From contig JBBRXG010000004.1 in NCBI GenBank assembly GCA_038248655.1, positions 1 through 64,000 of the forward strand: 64,000 nt of DNA, in the 5' to 3' direction. This document shows, piece after piece, positions 16,745 to 24,396 of the stretch. This stretch comes from DATBLE01 sp038248655. Its GTDB lineage: Bacteria; Actinomycetota; Thermoleophilia; Gaiellales; Gaiellaceae. The notes below the pieces were generated by a model. That model was not told where the DNA came from, searched no databases, and saw only the letters and a list, made by a program, of their open reading frames with translations. Both the position numbers and the translations under genes were made by a program. Each line of letters starts with the position of its first letter. Positions within the stretch are counted from its first letter, which is position 1.

Positions 16745-17089
16745 TTAATTTAGCTTTTGGAGTAGGCCAAATAAAATTCCATCAGAACCAATTAGTGATG
16801 CTAAAATCTGTGGCCCAAGCTGCTGTGGCTCGCGGCTTAAAGTTGCGCCATTGTCTTTAGCTTCCTGGACTGCGGATTCAATATCGTCGACCCGCCAAAA
16901 TATTACTGGCCCAACCATGCCTTCATCATACCCGTTGGGGTTTAATCCAATATTAAGATTGCCAACTTGATAGCCTACATACGCTTCAGTGTCCATATAC
17001 GGTTCAACGGCTAACATTGAAGTATAAAAGCTTTTGGCTAGTGCTAAGTCTTTAACTGGATAATTGATTAGGGCGATTTCTTTGAACAT
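16745..17089 (-). CDS. VOC-superfamily (glyoxalase/dioxygenase fold) protein of foreign composition
   Basis: 114 residues forming one VOC module: EIALINYPVKDLALAKSFYTSML is the N-terminal beta-alpha unit, PVIFWRVDDIESAVQEAKDNGATL the second, ending GSDGILFGLLQ. The usual first metal ligand is not evident, so activity is uncertain. It begins ATG with AAGGTG 8 nt upstream. The gene is strikingly AT-rich and uses A/T-ending codons (AAA, AAT, TTA, ATA), unlike every neighbour. It is separated from folE only by a palindrome and a tRNA 3' half, strong signs of horizontal transfer or an assembly join. Confidence 0.85.
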   Translation of the reverse strand: MFKEIALINYPVKDLALAKSFYTSMLAVEPYMDTEAYVGYQVGNLNIGLNPNGYDEGMVGPVIFWRVDDIESAVQEAKDNGATLSREPQQLGPQILASLIGSDGILFGLLQKLN

Positions 17090-17110
17090 ATATAAACACC
17101 TTGATAGTTA

Positions 17111-17131
17111 ATTTCTATGTTACATAGAAAT
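17111..17131. repeat. Perfect palindrome beside the tRNA 3' half
   Basis: ATTTCTATG-TTA-CATAGAAAT, 9-bp arms with a 3-nt centre. It touches the encoded CCA end of the tRNA fragment on one side and lies about 20 nt upstream of the VOC start on the other. It could be the operator of the VOC gene, or part of a recombination site; no T-run makes it a poor terminator. Confidence 0.6.
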
Positions 17132-17175
17132 GGTACCCCGGGCAGGATTCGAACCTGCGGTCTTGAGCTTAGAAG
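17131..17175 (-). other. 3' half of a tRNA-Arg(UCU) gene, 5' half missing
   Basis: Read on the minus strand, 45 nt match tRNA positions 32-76: anticodon loop CTTCTAA (anticodon TCT at 17173-17171), descending stem GCTCA, 5-nt variable loop AGACC, T arm GCAGG-TTCGAAT-CCTGC, acceptor strand CCGGGGT, discriminator A and CCA. The partner acceptor strand ACCCCGG and the D arm are absent; the sequence 5' to the loop is the end of folE, whose TAA stop lies inside the loop. This is the form left by tyrosine recombinases that use the anticodon-loop-to-3'-end segment as their attachment site. Confidence 0.85.
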
Positions 17176-17834
17176 TCTCCTGCTCTCGGGTCGTCGTCGA
17201 AGACGCCGCGCCAGAACGTCGTCACCGTGCGGGAGTGCTCCTCGCGCACGCCGCGCATCTGCGTGCAGAGGTGCGCCGCCTCGAGATGGACGGCGACCCC
17301 GAGCGGCTCCATCACCGCGACGAGCGCGTCCGCGATCTCCCGGCCCAGCCGCTCCTGCACCGTGAACCGGCGCGAGAACAAGCGCACGAGCCGCGTCAGC
17401 TTGGAGATCCCGATGATCTTCTCGCCGGCGATGTAGCTGACGTGGGCGAAGCCGTGAAACGGCAGCGAGTGGTGCTCGCAGAGCGAGTAGAAGGAGATCG
17501 GCCCTTCGATGATCTGGCTCAGGCGGCAGTCGGGGCCCTCGCACTCGTTCGGGAACGCCGTCAGCGCGTTGTGATCGCCCTCGTAGCCGGCCGTAGCGTC
17601 GTAGATCTCCTTCAGGAACCGCTCCGGCGTCCGCTCCGTCCCCGGCTGGTGGAGATCCATTCCGAAGGCGCCGAAGATCTCCGCCATGTACCCCTGGAAC
17701 CGATGCCAGTCGCCGGAGTCTAGGTGCCGGGGCATGACGTGCTCCCAGTTGGTCAGCTCCTCCGGATCGGTCGCCGGCCGCTCGGGACCCGGCATCAGTC
17801 CACCCCGCACGGCGCTCAACTTCGATTCGGACAC
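17169..17834 (-). CDS. folE: GTP cyclohydrolase I
   Basis: 221 residues. Converts GTP to 7,8-dihydroneopterin triphosphate, the first step to folate and other pterins, as a zinc-dependent decamer. Zinc and active-site residues are visible: SLCEHHSLPFHG (Cys and His pair), HLCTQMRGV (second Cys), plus GISKLTRLV..FSRRFTVQERL. The GTG start at 17834 has GGAAGGAG nine bases upstream; an internal ATG is less likely. The C-terminus stops at RGVFDDDPRAGDF, shorter than I expect (family members usually end with an FL-containing helix turn). Its TAA is supplied by the tRNA fragment, so the last few residues may have been replaced. Confidence 0.93.
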   Translation of the reverse strand: MSESKLSAVRGGLMPGPERPATDPEELTNWEHVMPRHLDSGDWHRFQGYMAEIFGAFGMDLHQPGTERTPERFLKEIYDATAGYEGDHNALTAFPNECEGPDCRLSQIIEGPISFYSLCEHHSLPFHGFAHVSYIAGEKIIGISKLTRLVRLFSRRFTVQERLGREIADALVAVMEPLGVAVHLEAAHLCTQMRGVREEHSRTVTTFWRGVFDDDPRAGDF

Positions 17835-18068
17835 GGGCGCTACTCCTTCCTCGGCGATGGAAACCGATCTGCGGGGAAGGATCGCACAGCGCCCCGACCC
17901 GCGGTCGAGCGGTGCCCGCCGTGGCCGCCGCCGAGCCCGACCATGCGCCGGGGGTACGGCCCGGCGCAGAAGTCCGCCCACGGCTTCGCGCGCCGAGACG
18001 ACGCTATCCCCGCGCCGCGGCTACTCCGATCGCACCGCTGCCTGCGCAGACCAGCGCGGCGCAGGCGA

Positions 18069-18527
18069 TCAGGGGTCGCCGCTCGGGGATGCAAGGGAAG
18101 CGGTGGAAGCGTTCGCGGGAAGCTGCTGCGCGTTGCCTGCTTCGGCATCGTCCGTGTAGTGGCGCGTTGCCGGCCACGGCGCGAGGAGCAGTAGCAGCGT
18201 CGCGTCGTCGGCGGCGTAGACACTGTGCGGCTCGCCGGGGTCGAACGAGACGAGGGTGCCGGCGGCGCACTCGACTCTCTCGCCGGAGGCCTCGATCGCG
18301 ACGTGGCCGCTGACGACGTGCACGACGGCGCGCTCGCGCACGTGGTGGTTTCCCATCGTCTCGCCACGCTCGAGCTCGATCGCGACAGCCCGGCACTCCG
18401 GCGCGCTGAAGAGCACGCGCGGAATCTGCCCCGCCCGCCGCGGAACGCGCGGCGCGTCGGCGCCCGGCTCACGCGGCTGCTGCTTCTCCGTCGACGGCGG
18501 CAGCGACAGCAGGTCCCAGCGCTTCAC
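18069..18527 (-). CDS. Cupin-domain protein
   Basis: 152 residues. A single beta-barrel cupin spans about residues 45-110: an ERGETMGNHHVRERAVVHVVSGHV first motif (two His and Glu-like positions) and a FDPGEPHSVYAADDATLL second motif (P-G-x-P-H). Small mono-cupins of this sort bind a divalent metal or act as sensor domains. The start GTG at 18527 gives a sensible N-terminus; a weaker internal ATG exists. The C-terminal tail is disordered (Ala/Ser/Pro). No operon partner is evident. Confidence 0.75.
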   Translation of the reverse strand: MKRWDLLSLPPSTEKQQPREPGADAPRVPRRAGQIPRVLFSAPECRAVAIELERGETMGNHHVRERAVVHVVSGHVAIEASGERVECAAGTLVSFDPGEPHSVYAADDATLLLLLAPWPATRHYTDDAEAGNAQQLPANASTASLASPSGDP

Positions 18528-18590
18528 GGCGAGCAGGCTAACACGCCGCCGGCAGCGAGCATCGTCCTCGACTCGGGCGCGGGGCAACCC

Positions 18591-20948
18591 TCAGGATGCG
18601 GGCTGCCGTCGCGCGGGCGCTCGACCCGGCGGTTGGCGAGGGGGGACACGCTGAGGCGGCGGTGGGACTTGCCGGAGCGCCGGCTGCTCCGCCGTGATCG
18701 TCAGCGCCTCGCCGTGGTGGCGGATCTCGAGCGGCGGCCCGTCGCGCAGCGAGTAGCGCGCCTGCTCGTGCTCGACCTCGACCCTCAGCTGCCTGCCCCG
18801 GAAGCAGAGGCCGAAGGCGAGGCGGTTGAGCCGCTCGGGGAGCCGGGGGGCGAAGCTGAGCCTGCCGTCGTGGTCGCGCATGCCGCCGAAGCCGGCCACG
18901 GCGACGATCCAGGCGCCGGCGAGCGAGGCGATATGGAGGCCGTCGCTGGTGTTGTGCTCGAGGTTGTCGAGGTCGACCAGCGCCGCCTCGCCGAAGTAGT
19001 CGTAGGCGAGCTCGAGGTGCCCCACTTCGGCCGCGATCACCGCCTGGGTGCAGGCCGAGAGCGAGGAGTCGCGCACGGTCAGCGGCTCGTAGTAGGCGAA
19101 GTTGCGTGCCTTCTCCTCGGCGCTGAACGCGTCGCCGCGCAGGTGCAGGGCGAGTACGAGGTCCGCCTGCTTGACCACCTGCTTGCGGTACAGGTCGACG
19201 TAGGGGTAGTGCAGCAGCAGCGGGTACCGCTCCGGCGGGGTTCCGGCGAAGTCCCAGGGCTGGTGCTCGGTGAAGGCCTCCGCCTGAGGATGAACGCCGA
19301 GCCGCTCGTCGTAGGGGATCAGCATCGCGCCGGCGGCGTCGCGCCAGCCGGCCGCCTCCTCCAGGTCGACGCCGAGGTCTGCGCAACGGTCGCCGTGGCG
19401 CTCGACGGCGTCGGCGGCCAGGAGCAGGTTCCGCTGCGCCATCAGGTTCGTGTAGACGTTGTTGTCGGCGACCGCGCTGTACTCGTCCGGGCCCGTGACG
19501 CCGTCGATGCGGAACCGTCCCTCGACGTCGTGGTGGCCGAGCGAGCGCCACAAGCGCGCCGTCTCGACGAGCAGCCCGAGCCCCGCTGTTCGCTCGAACT
19601 CCTCGTCGCCGGTGGCGGCGACGTAGCGGGCGACGGCGTCGGCGATGTCCGCGTCGACGTGGAAGGCGGCCGTCCCGGCCGGCCAGTAGCCCGAGCACTC
19701 CTGGCCGCCGATCGTGCGCCATGGAAAGGCCGCGCCCCGGAACCCGAGCAGGCTCGCGCGCTCGCGGGCCAGCGGCAGGGTCGCGTGCCGCCAGCGCAGC
19801 GCGTCCCCGGCGGCGTGCGGGACGATGTAGGTGAGGACCGGCAGCACGAACGTCTCCGTGTCCCAGAAGCTGTGCCCGTTGTAGCCGGGGCCGGTCAGGC
19901 CCTTCGCCGGGATCGCGCGCCGCTCGCCGCGCGCGCCCGCCTGCAGGGTGTGGAAGAGGGCGAACCGCACCGCCTGCTGCAGCTCGGCGTCGCCCTCCAG
20001 CTCGACGTCGGCGCGGTCCCAGAAGTCGTCGAGGTACTCGCGCTGCGCGCCGGCGAGGCCGTCCCAGCCGGTGTGGCGCGCCTCGGTGAGCGCAGCCGCG
20101 ACCTGATCGCGCAGAGCCGCCGTCGAGCGCTGGCTCGACCAGCCGTAGGCGAGCAACTTGACGATGCGGAGCTGCTGGCCCTGCTCGAGGTCGGCGGTGA
20201 TCGTCACCCGGCCGAGATCGTCGCGGCTCTCGGCGGCCCCGATCTCGGTTCCCGCCGGCCCCTCGACGACGTGGTCCATCGCGGCCGCCAGCCGCAATCT
20301 GCTCTGCTCGGTCGCGTGCACGAGCACGACCCTCCCGCCGAGATCCGAGAACTGCTCCGACCGAAGCGGCGAGGCGAGGGCCTGGGCCGTGCGCGGGTCG
20401 TTGCCGAGCTCGGGCATCGGCTCGTTCGCGACGAGCTCCGACTGCACGACCAGCCGCGCCGCCCCCTCGAGCGGCTCGACCTCGTACAGGATCGCCGCGA
20501 CCGCGCGCTGCACGAACGAGACCAGCCGGGTCGAGCAGACACACACCCGCCGCCCTGCCGGCGAGCGCCAGTCGGCGCTGCGCCGCAGCACGCCGGCGCG
20601 GAAGTCGAGCACGCGCTCGTGACTCTCCAGGTCGCCGAAGCGGACGTCGAACGGCTCGTCGTCGACCAGCAGCCGCACGATCTTGCCGTTGGTGACGTTG
20701 ACGACGACCTGGCCGGCCTCGGGGTAGCCGTAGCCGGCCTCCGCGTACGGCAGGGGCCGCTCCTCGTAGAAGCCGTTCAGGTAGGTGCCGGGCAGGCCGT
20801 TCGGCTCCCCCTCGTCGAGGTTCCCGCGCAGGCCGATGTGCCCGTTCGCGAGCGCGAACGCCGAGCCGGCCTGCGCGATCACGTCCAGGCTCAGCTCCGT
20901 CTCGCGCAGCGCCCACGGCTCGACCGCGAACGCGGGATGATCGATCAC
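18591..20948 (-). CDS. Glycoside hydrolase family 65 disaccharide phosphorylase
   Basis: 785 residues. GH65 enzymes split maltose, trehalose, kojibiose or similar disaccharides with phosphate, giving beta-glucose 1-phosphate. N-terminal super-sandwich domain ~1-260 (LANGHIGLRGNLDEGEPNGLPGTYLNGFY), then the (alpha/alpha)6 barrel with GHSFWDTETFVLP, and the catalytic Glu in DGVTGPDEYSAVADNNVYTN; C-terminal beta domain to ~740. The phosphate-binding HNTSDGLHIASLAG loop is present, supporting phosphorylase rather than hydrolase activity. GTG start overlaps the beta-PGM stop (GTGA). The last ~40 residues are Pro/Arg-rich and unusual. Which disaccharide is used cannot be decided by eye. Confidence 0.93.
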   Translation of the reverse strand: MIDHPAFAVEPWALRETELSLDVIAQAGSAFALANGHIGLRGNLDEGEPNGLPGTYLNGFYEERPLPYAEAGYGYPEAGQVVVNVTNGKIVRLLVDDEPFDVRFGDLESHERVLDFRAGVLRRSADWRSPAGRRVCVCSTRLVSFVQRAVAAILYEVEPLEGAARLVVQSELVANEPMPELGNDPRTAQALASPLRSEQFSDLGGRVVLVHATEQSRLRLAAAMDHVVEGPAGTEIGAAESRDDLGRVTITADLEQGQQLRIVKLLAYGWSSQRSTAALRDQVAAALTEARHTGWDGLAGAQREYLDDFWDRADVELEGDAELQQAVRFALFHTLQAGARGERRAIPAKGLTGPGYNGHSFWDTETFVLPVLTYIVPHAAGDALRWRHATLPLARERASLLGFRGAAFPWRTIGGQECSGYWPAGTAAFHVDADIADAVARYVAATGDEEFERTAGLGLLVETARLWRSLGHHDVEGRFRIDGVTGPDEYSAVADNNVYTNLMAQRNLLLAADAVERHGDRCADLGVDLEEAAGWRDAAGAMLIPYDERLGVHPQAEAFTEHQPWDFAGTPPERYPLLLHYPYVDLYRKQVVKQADLVLALHLRGDAFSAEEKARNFAYYEPLTVRDSSLSACTQAVIAAEVGHLELAYDYFGEAALVDLDNLEHNTSDGLHIASLAGAWIVAVAGFGGMRDHDGRLSFAPRLPERLNRLAFGLCFRGRQLRVEVEHEQARYSLRDGPPLEIRHHGEALTITAEQPALRQVPPPPQRVPPRQPPGRAPARRQPAS

Positions 20949-21685
20949 CGCTCGAGTAGCTCCGCCAGATCGGCGACGACCACGTCGGCGCCGTGCTCGC
21001 GCAGTGCGTCCGTCTGCCCGACCCGATCGACGCCGACGACGCACGCGAAGCCGCCCGCCCGCCCCGCCGCGACCCCGGCGAGCGCGTCCTCGAACACCGC
21101 CGCCTCCCCCGGCGCGACCCCGAGCGCCCGCGCACCCGCCAGGAACGTGTCCGGGGCCGGCTTGCCCCGCAGGTGCTCGCGCCCGGCGACGAGACCGTCG
21201 ATCCGCTCCTCGAGCAGATCCTCGATCCCCGCCGCGGCCAGTACCTCACGGCAGTTGCTGCTCGACGAGACGACCGCCCGCCGCAGGCCCCCTTGCCGGG
21301 CCGCGCGCAGGTAGCGCACCGAGCCGGCGTACGCCTCGACGCCCCGCTCGCGGATCAGGCGCAGCACCAGCTCGTTCTTGCGATTGCCGAGGCCGCAGAC
21401 CGTCTCCGTGAGCGGTGGATCGTCCTTCTCGCCCTCGGGCAACTCGATCCCGCGGGCAGCGAGAAACGAGCGCACGCCGTCGTAACGCGGCTTCCCGTCG
21501 ACGTACTCGTCGTAGTCGGCGACCGCGTCGAAGGGGACGAACCGCTCACCCGTGCGCTTCGCCCGCTCTCGCAGATACGCGTCGAACATCTCCTTCCACG
21601 CCGCGGCGTGCACCTTCGCCGTCTGGGTGAGCACGCCGTCCAGGTCGAACAGGCACGCTCGCACGCGATCGGGCAGGCCGAGCAC
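20945..21685 (-). CDS. pgmB: Beta-phosphoglucomutase (HAD superfamily)
   Basis: 246 residues. Interconverts beta-glucose 1-phosphate and glucose 6-phosphate, the natural next step after the GH65 phosphorylase encoded just downstream. HAD motifs: ACLFDLDGVLTQTAKVHAAAW (nucleophile D and acid/base D), VVSSSSNCREVL (motif II Ser), LRGKPAPDTFL (motif III Lys) and AAVFEDALAGVAAGRAG (motif IV acids). The cap domain insert carries the KPRYDGVRSFLAARG stretch typical of this subgroup. GTG start, 4-nt overlap with the GH65 gene. Together they feed disaccharide glucose into glycolysis. Confidence 0.93.
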   Translation of the reverse strand: MLGLPDRVRACLFDLDGVLTQTAKVHAAAWKEMFDAYLRERAKRTGERFVPFDAVADYDEYVDGKPRYDGVRSFLAARGIELPEGEKDDPPLTETVCGLGNRKNELVLRLIRERGVEAYAGSVRYLRAARQGGLRRAVVSSSSNCREVLAAAGIEDLLEERIDGLVAGREHLRGKPAPDTFLAGARALGVAPGEAAVFEDALAGVAAGRAGGFACVVGVDRVGQTDALREHGADVVVADLAELLER

Positions 21686-21775
21686 GCCCGGAAGCCTAGC
21701 CCCTGCCCGGCAACGGATCGGCGCTCGAGCGCATCGTGGTACCTTGCCGCGACCGTCCAGCCGCCGGAGGAATCG

Positions 21776-21799
21776 GTGCCGAAGCCCGAACTGCGATGA
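21776..21799 (+). CDS. Seven-codon leader ORF coupled to the CuA subunit gene
   Basis: GTG at 21776 opens VPKPELR and ends TGA at 21797-21799, overlapping the ATG of the next gene (ATGA). A strong GGAGGA (21766-21771) lies 4 nt before this GTG but 24 nt before the ATG, too far to serve it directly. The downstream gene would then be translated by coupling. It may instead be fortuitous. Confidence 0.4.
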   Translation: MPKPELR

Positions 21800-22332
21800 G
21801 CGTCCACTACGGCGATCCCCAGATCGCGATCGGGATCGTCTTCGCCGTCCTCTCGATCCTGCTGGCGGCGGCGTTCGTGGTCATCGCCGTGCAGGCGGGC
21901 AGCGAGGTCGGCCTCCGGCGCGTGCACGACGTCGGCTACTGGCTGCGCAAGCGCTGGCTGGCGGTGCTGCTGGTGGTCGGCGTGGTGGTGGTGGGCGTCT
22001 CGCTGTTCGACCTGCCGTACGCGAGCGGTGGGGCGGCGGGACGGACGGTCGTGAAGGTGACCGGCGGGCAGTTCTTCTGGTCGTTGCAGCCCGACCGCGT
22101 CGCGGCCGGGACGCCGGTCCGTTTCGACGTCACCTCGGTCGACGTCAATCACGGCTTCGGCCTCTACGATCCGCGCGGCCGTCTCGTCGGCCAGGTGCAG
22201 GCGATGCCGGGCTACCACAACAAGCTCGACCTGACCCTGAGCGAGGCGGGCGCCTACCTGATCCGCTGCCTCGAGTACTGCGGACTCAACCACGCGACGA
22301 TGGAGGGCTCGTTCACGGTGGTGGGCCGCTGA
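21796..22332 (+). CDS. Heme-copper enzyme subunit II with a CuA site
   Basis: 178 residues. N-terminal TM helix ~10-32, a second hydrophobic segment ~53-72, then a periplasmic-side cupredoxin domain. The binuclear CuA ligands are complete: H119 (DVNHGFGLY) and C158-x-E-x-C162-x3-H166-x2-M169 (CLEYCGLNHATM). It accepts electrons from a c-type cytochrome, probably the one encoded two genes downstream, and passes them to subunit I. The short form resembles B-type (ba3-like) oxidases and CuA-bearing NO reductases. Starts ATG inside the ATGA of a mini-ORF; a longer in-frame extension to GTG 21736 is not conserved-looking. Confidence 0.92.
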   Translation: MSVHYGDPQIAIGIVFAVLSILLAAAFVVIAVQAGSEVGLRRVHDVGYWLRKRWLAVLLVVGVVVVGVSLFDLPYASGGAAGRTVVKVTGGQFFWSLQPDRVAAGTPVRFDVTSVDVNHGFGLYDPRGRLVGQVQAMPGYHNKLDLTLSEAGAYLIRCLEYCGLNHATMEGSFTVVGR

Positions 22333-24392
22333 TGGCGACCGTCACCGCTCCCGTCTCGCCGCCGCTGCATCCGCGTGCGGCCGCGTTCACCGAGGAGGCC
22401 CGCTCGGTCGAGCGCCGGATCGGCCTCTTGTTCGGGGCGACGGGGATCGCGCTGATCCTGCTGATGGGTGTGCTCGGCCTGACGATGCGGCTGACCCAGG
22501 CGACCGTCGTCGACCTCTCGCCGGGCTGGTTCTACCGGCTGCTGACGCTGCACGGCACGGGGATGATCACCGGTGCGCTCGTCGCCGCGATGAGCGCGCT
22601 CTGGTACGTGTTGCACGACAGCGTGCCGCTGCGGGCGAGGTGGATGCTCACGAGCTACGCGCTGATCGTCGGCGGCGCCGGCTGCGTGCTGGTGGCGACG
22701 CTCGTCGGCGGCTTCGGGGCGGCCTGGACGTTCCTGCCGCCGCTGCCGTTCTTTCCGGCCGGCCAGTGGTCGACCTGGTCGGAGAGCGTGTTCTTCGTCG
22801 GCGTCGTCCTGGTCGGGAGCGGCTTCTTCGTCTACTGCGTCGACGTGCTCAGGCAGACGACGAGCACCTACGGCGGCCTGACCGGCGCGCTCGGCTGGCG
22901 GTTCCTGTTCGGACGGGCGGACGCGGCGCCGCCGGCGCCGGTGATCGCCGCGACCGTGATCGCCTTCGACGGGCTGCTGGCGATGTCGGCCGGAGCGACG
23001 ATCGCGCTCGGGCTGCTCGGCCGCACCTACGACGGCGGCGTCGGCTTCGACGCCCTCGTCGCGAAGAACCTCGTCTACTTCTTCGGGCACACGATCGCGA
23101 ACCTGCTGATCTACCTCTCCGCCGGCGCCGTCTACGTGCTGCTGCCCCGCTACGCCGGCCGCGCCTACGAGGCGACCAAGGTGTTCGTCGTCGGCTGGGG
23201 CGTCGCGCTCGTGCTGATCCTCACCGTCTACTCGCACCACCTGTACATGGACTTCGTCCAGCCGCAGTGGGCCGAGGTCGTCTCGATGATCAGCTCGTAC
23301 GCATCGGTGCTGCCGGTCGCGGTGATCACCGTCTTCTCGATGACGATGCTCGTCTGGGGCTCCGCCTACCGCTGGACGCTCGCCTCGAGCCTGCTCTACC
23401 TCGGTCTGGCCGGCTGGGCGATCGGCGGCACCGGCGCCGTGATCGACTCGATCATCCCGTTCAACTTCCGGCTCCACAACACGGTCTGGGTCGTCGCGCA
23501 CTTCCACACCTACCTGATGCTGACCGTCGTCGTCTGGCTGCTCGCGTTCGTCGCGCACCTCCTGGAGCGCGACGCGGGCACCACCTCGTCGCGCAGCGCC
23601 CGTGCCTGGATGCTCGTCCTGCTGCTGGTGGGCGGCTTCGGCCTGACCGGCACCTGGTTCGTCGAGGGCGTGCTCGGCATCCCGCGCCGCTACGCGCTCC
23701 AGCCGCCGGGTACGGCCGGATACAGCCTCGCCGGCAGCATCTTCGGGATCCTCTTCGCGCTCGGCGTGCTCGCCTACCTCGTTCAGCTCGTCCCGCTCGC
23801 GCGGACGGCCTGGAACCGCCGTCACTGGGCGCTCGTCGAGCACCGGGACAGCTGGACCGGGTCGCTCTACAGCGCACCGGTCGCGCGCGCCGAGGCCGAG
23901 CGACCGCCGGTCACGCCCGCGCCGCCTCCCGGCAACGACGTGCCGCTGTGGCGCCCGTACCAGCTCGGCATCGGGATCGCCGCCTGCGTCGTCGCGCTCG
24001 TCGCCTTCTTCCCGCAGATCGTGGACGCCTCCGAGGCGAGCACCCGCTACCACCACCTCGACCACGCCGGCCACTTCTTCCTCGGCTTGATGGCGGGCCT
24101 CGTGCTCGGGTCGCTGCCGGCGGTCTCGTCGTGGCTCGGCGTGCGCCCCTCGCTCGGAATGGCGGCGGTGCTCGCCGCGCCGACAACGATGATGCTGGTG
24201 ATGGTGCCACGCTTCTACGAACCGCTCGAGCGCCATCCCGCCGAGCACGCGCTCTACCACCTCGCGATGGCGGGCTTCGGCTTCGTCACCGGACTCGGCG
24301 CGAGCCGGCTCGGCCGCGTCGCCGGGCGGCTGACCGCCTTCCTCTCGGTCGGAATGATGCTGCTGTTCGCGGCCACGATGACAGGAGGCTGA
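22332..24392 (+). CDS. Heme-copper subunit I lacking the active-site tyrosine: candidate nitric oxide reductase
   Basis: 686 residues, many TM helices. All six metal/haem histidines are present: H74 (TLHGTG), H253 (FFGHTIAN), H302-H303 (YSHHLY), H390 and H392 (VAHFHTY). The tyrosine four residues after the first CuB histidine, cross-linked and required in A- and B-type O2 reductases, is Asn257 here. In cNOR that position is the FeB-ligating Glu. Described B-family-derived NO reductases with CuA subunits also lack the tyrosine. With nar, NnrS and RIC genes nearby I favour NO reduction over O2 reduction, but substrate is not proven. Residues ~540-686 are an extra His-rich ~5-TM domain. ATG overlaps the subunit II stop by one base. 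Confidence 0.85.
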   Translation: MATVTAPVSPPLHPRAAAFTEEARSVERRIGLLFGATGIALILLMGVLGLTMRLTQATVVDLSPGWFYRLLTLHGTGMITGALVAAMSALWYVLHDSVPLRARWMLTSYALIVGGAGCVLVATLVGGFGAAWTFLPPLPFFPAGQWSTWSESVFFVGVVLVGSGFFVYCVDVLRQTTSTYGGLTGALGWRFLFGRADAAPPAPVIAATVIAFDGLLAMSAGATIALGLLGRTYDGGVGFDALVAKNLVYFFGHTIANLLIYLSAGAVYVLLPRYAGRAYEATKVFVVGWGVALVLILTVYSHHLYMDFVQPQWAEVVSMISSYASVLPVAVITVFSMTMLVWGSAYRWTLASSLLYLGLAGWAIGGTGAVIDSIIPFNFRLHNTVWVVAHFHTYLMLTVVVWLLAFVAHLLERDAGTTSSRSARAWMLVLLLVGGFGLTGTWFVEGVLGIPRRYALQPPGTAGYSLAGSIFGILFALGVLAYLVQLVPLARTAWNRRHWALVEHRDSWTGSLYSAPVARAEAERPPVTPAPPPGNDVPLWRPYQLGIGIAACVVALVAFFPQIVDASEASTRYHHLDHAGHFFLGLMAGLVLGSLPAVSSWLGVRPSLGMAAVLAAPTTMMLVMVPRFYEPLERHPAEHALYHLAMAGFGFVTGLGASRLGRVAGRLTAFLSVGMMLLFAATMTGG

Positions 24393-24396
24393 GACG

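Noticed and set aside
16745..17131. Insertion sequence
   Set aside because: No transposase, no terminal inverted repeats and no target duplication were visible; the tRNA half suggests recombinase-type integration or an assembly join instead.
18225..21314. Thousand-codon plus-strand frame opposite the cupin, GH65 and beta-PGM genes
   Set aside because: Crosses three real genes on the other strand and has only biased composition.
22332..24392. Calling subunit I simply cytochrome c oxidase (ctaD)
   Set aside because: The GHPEVY-type tyrosine is absent and the subunit II/cytochrome set and neighbours point to NO handling. I kept the call as a candidate only.
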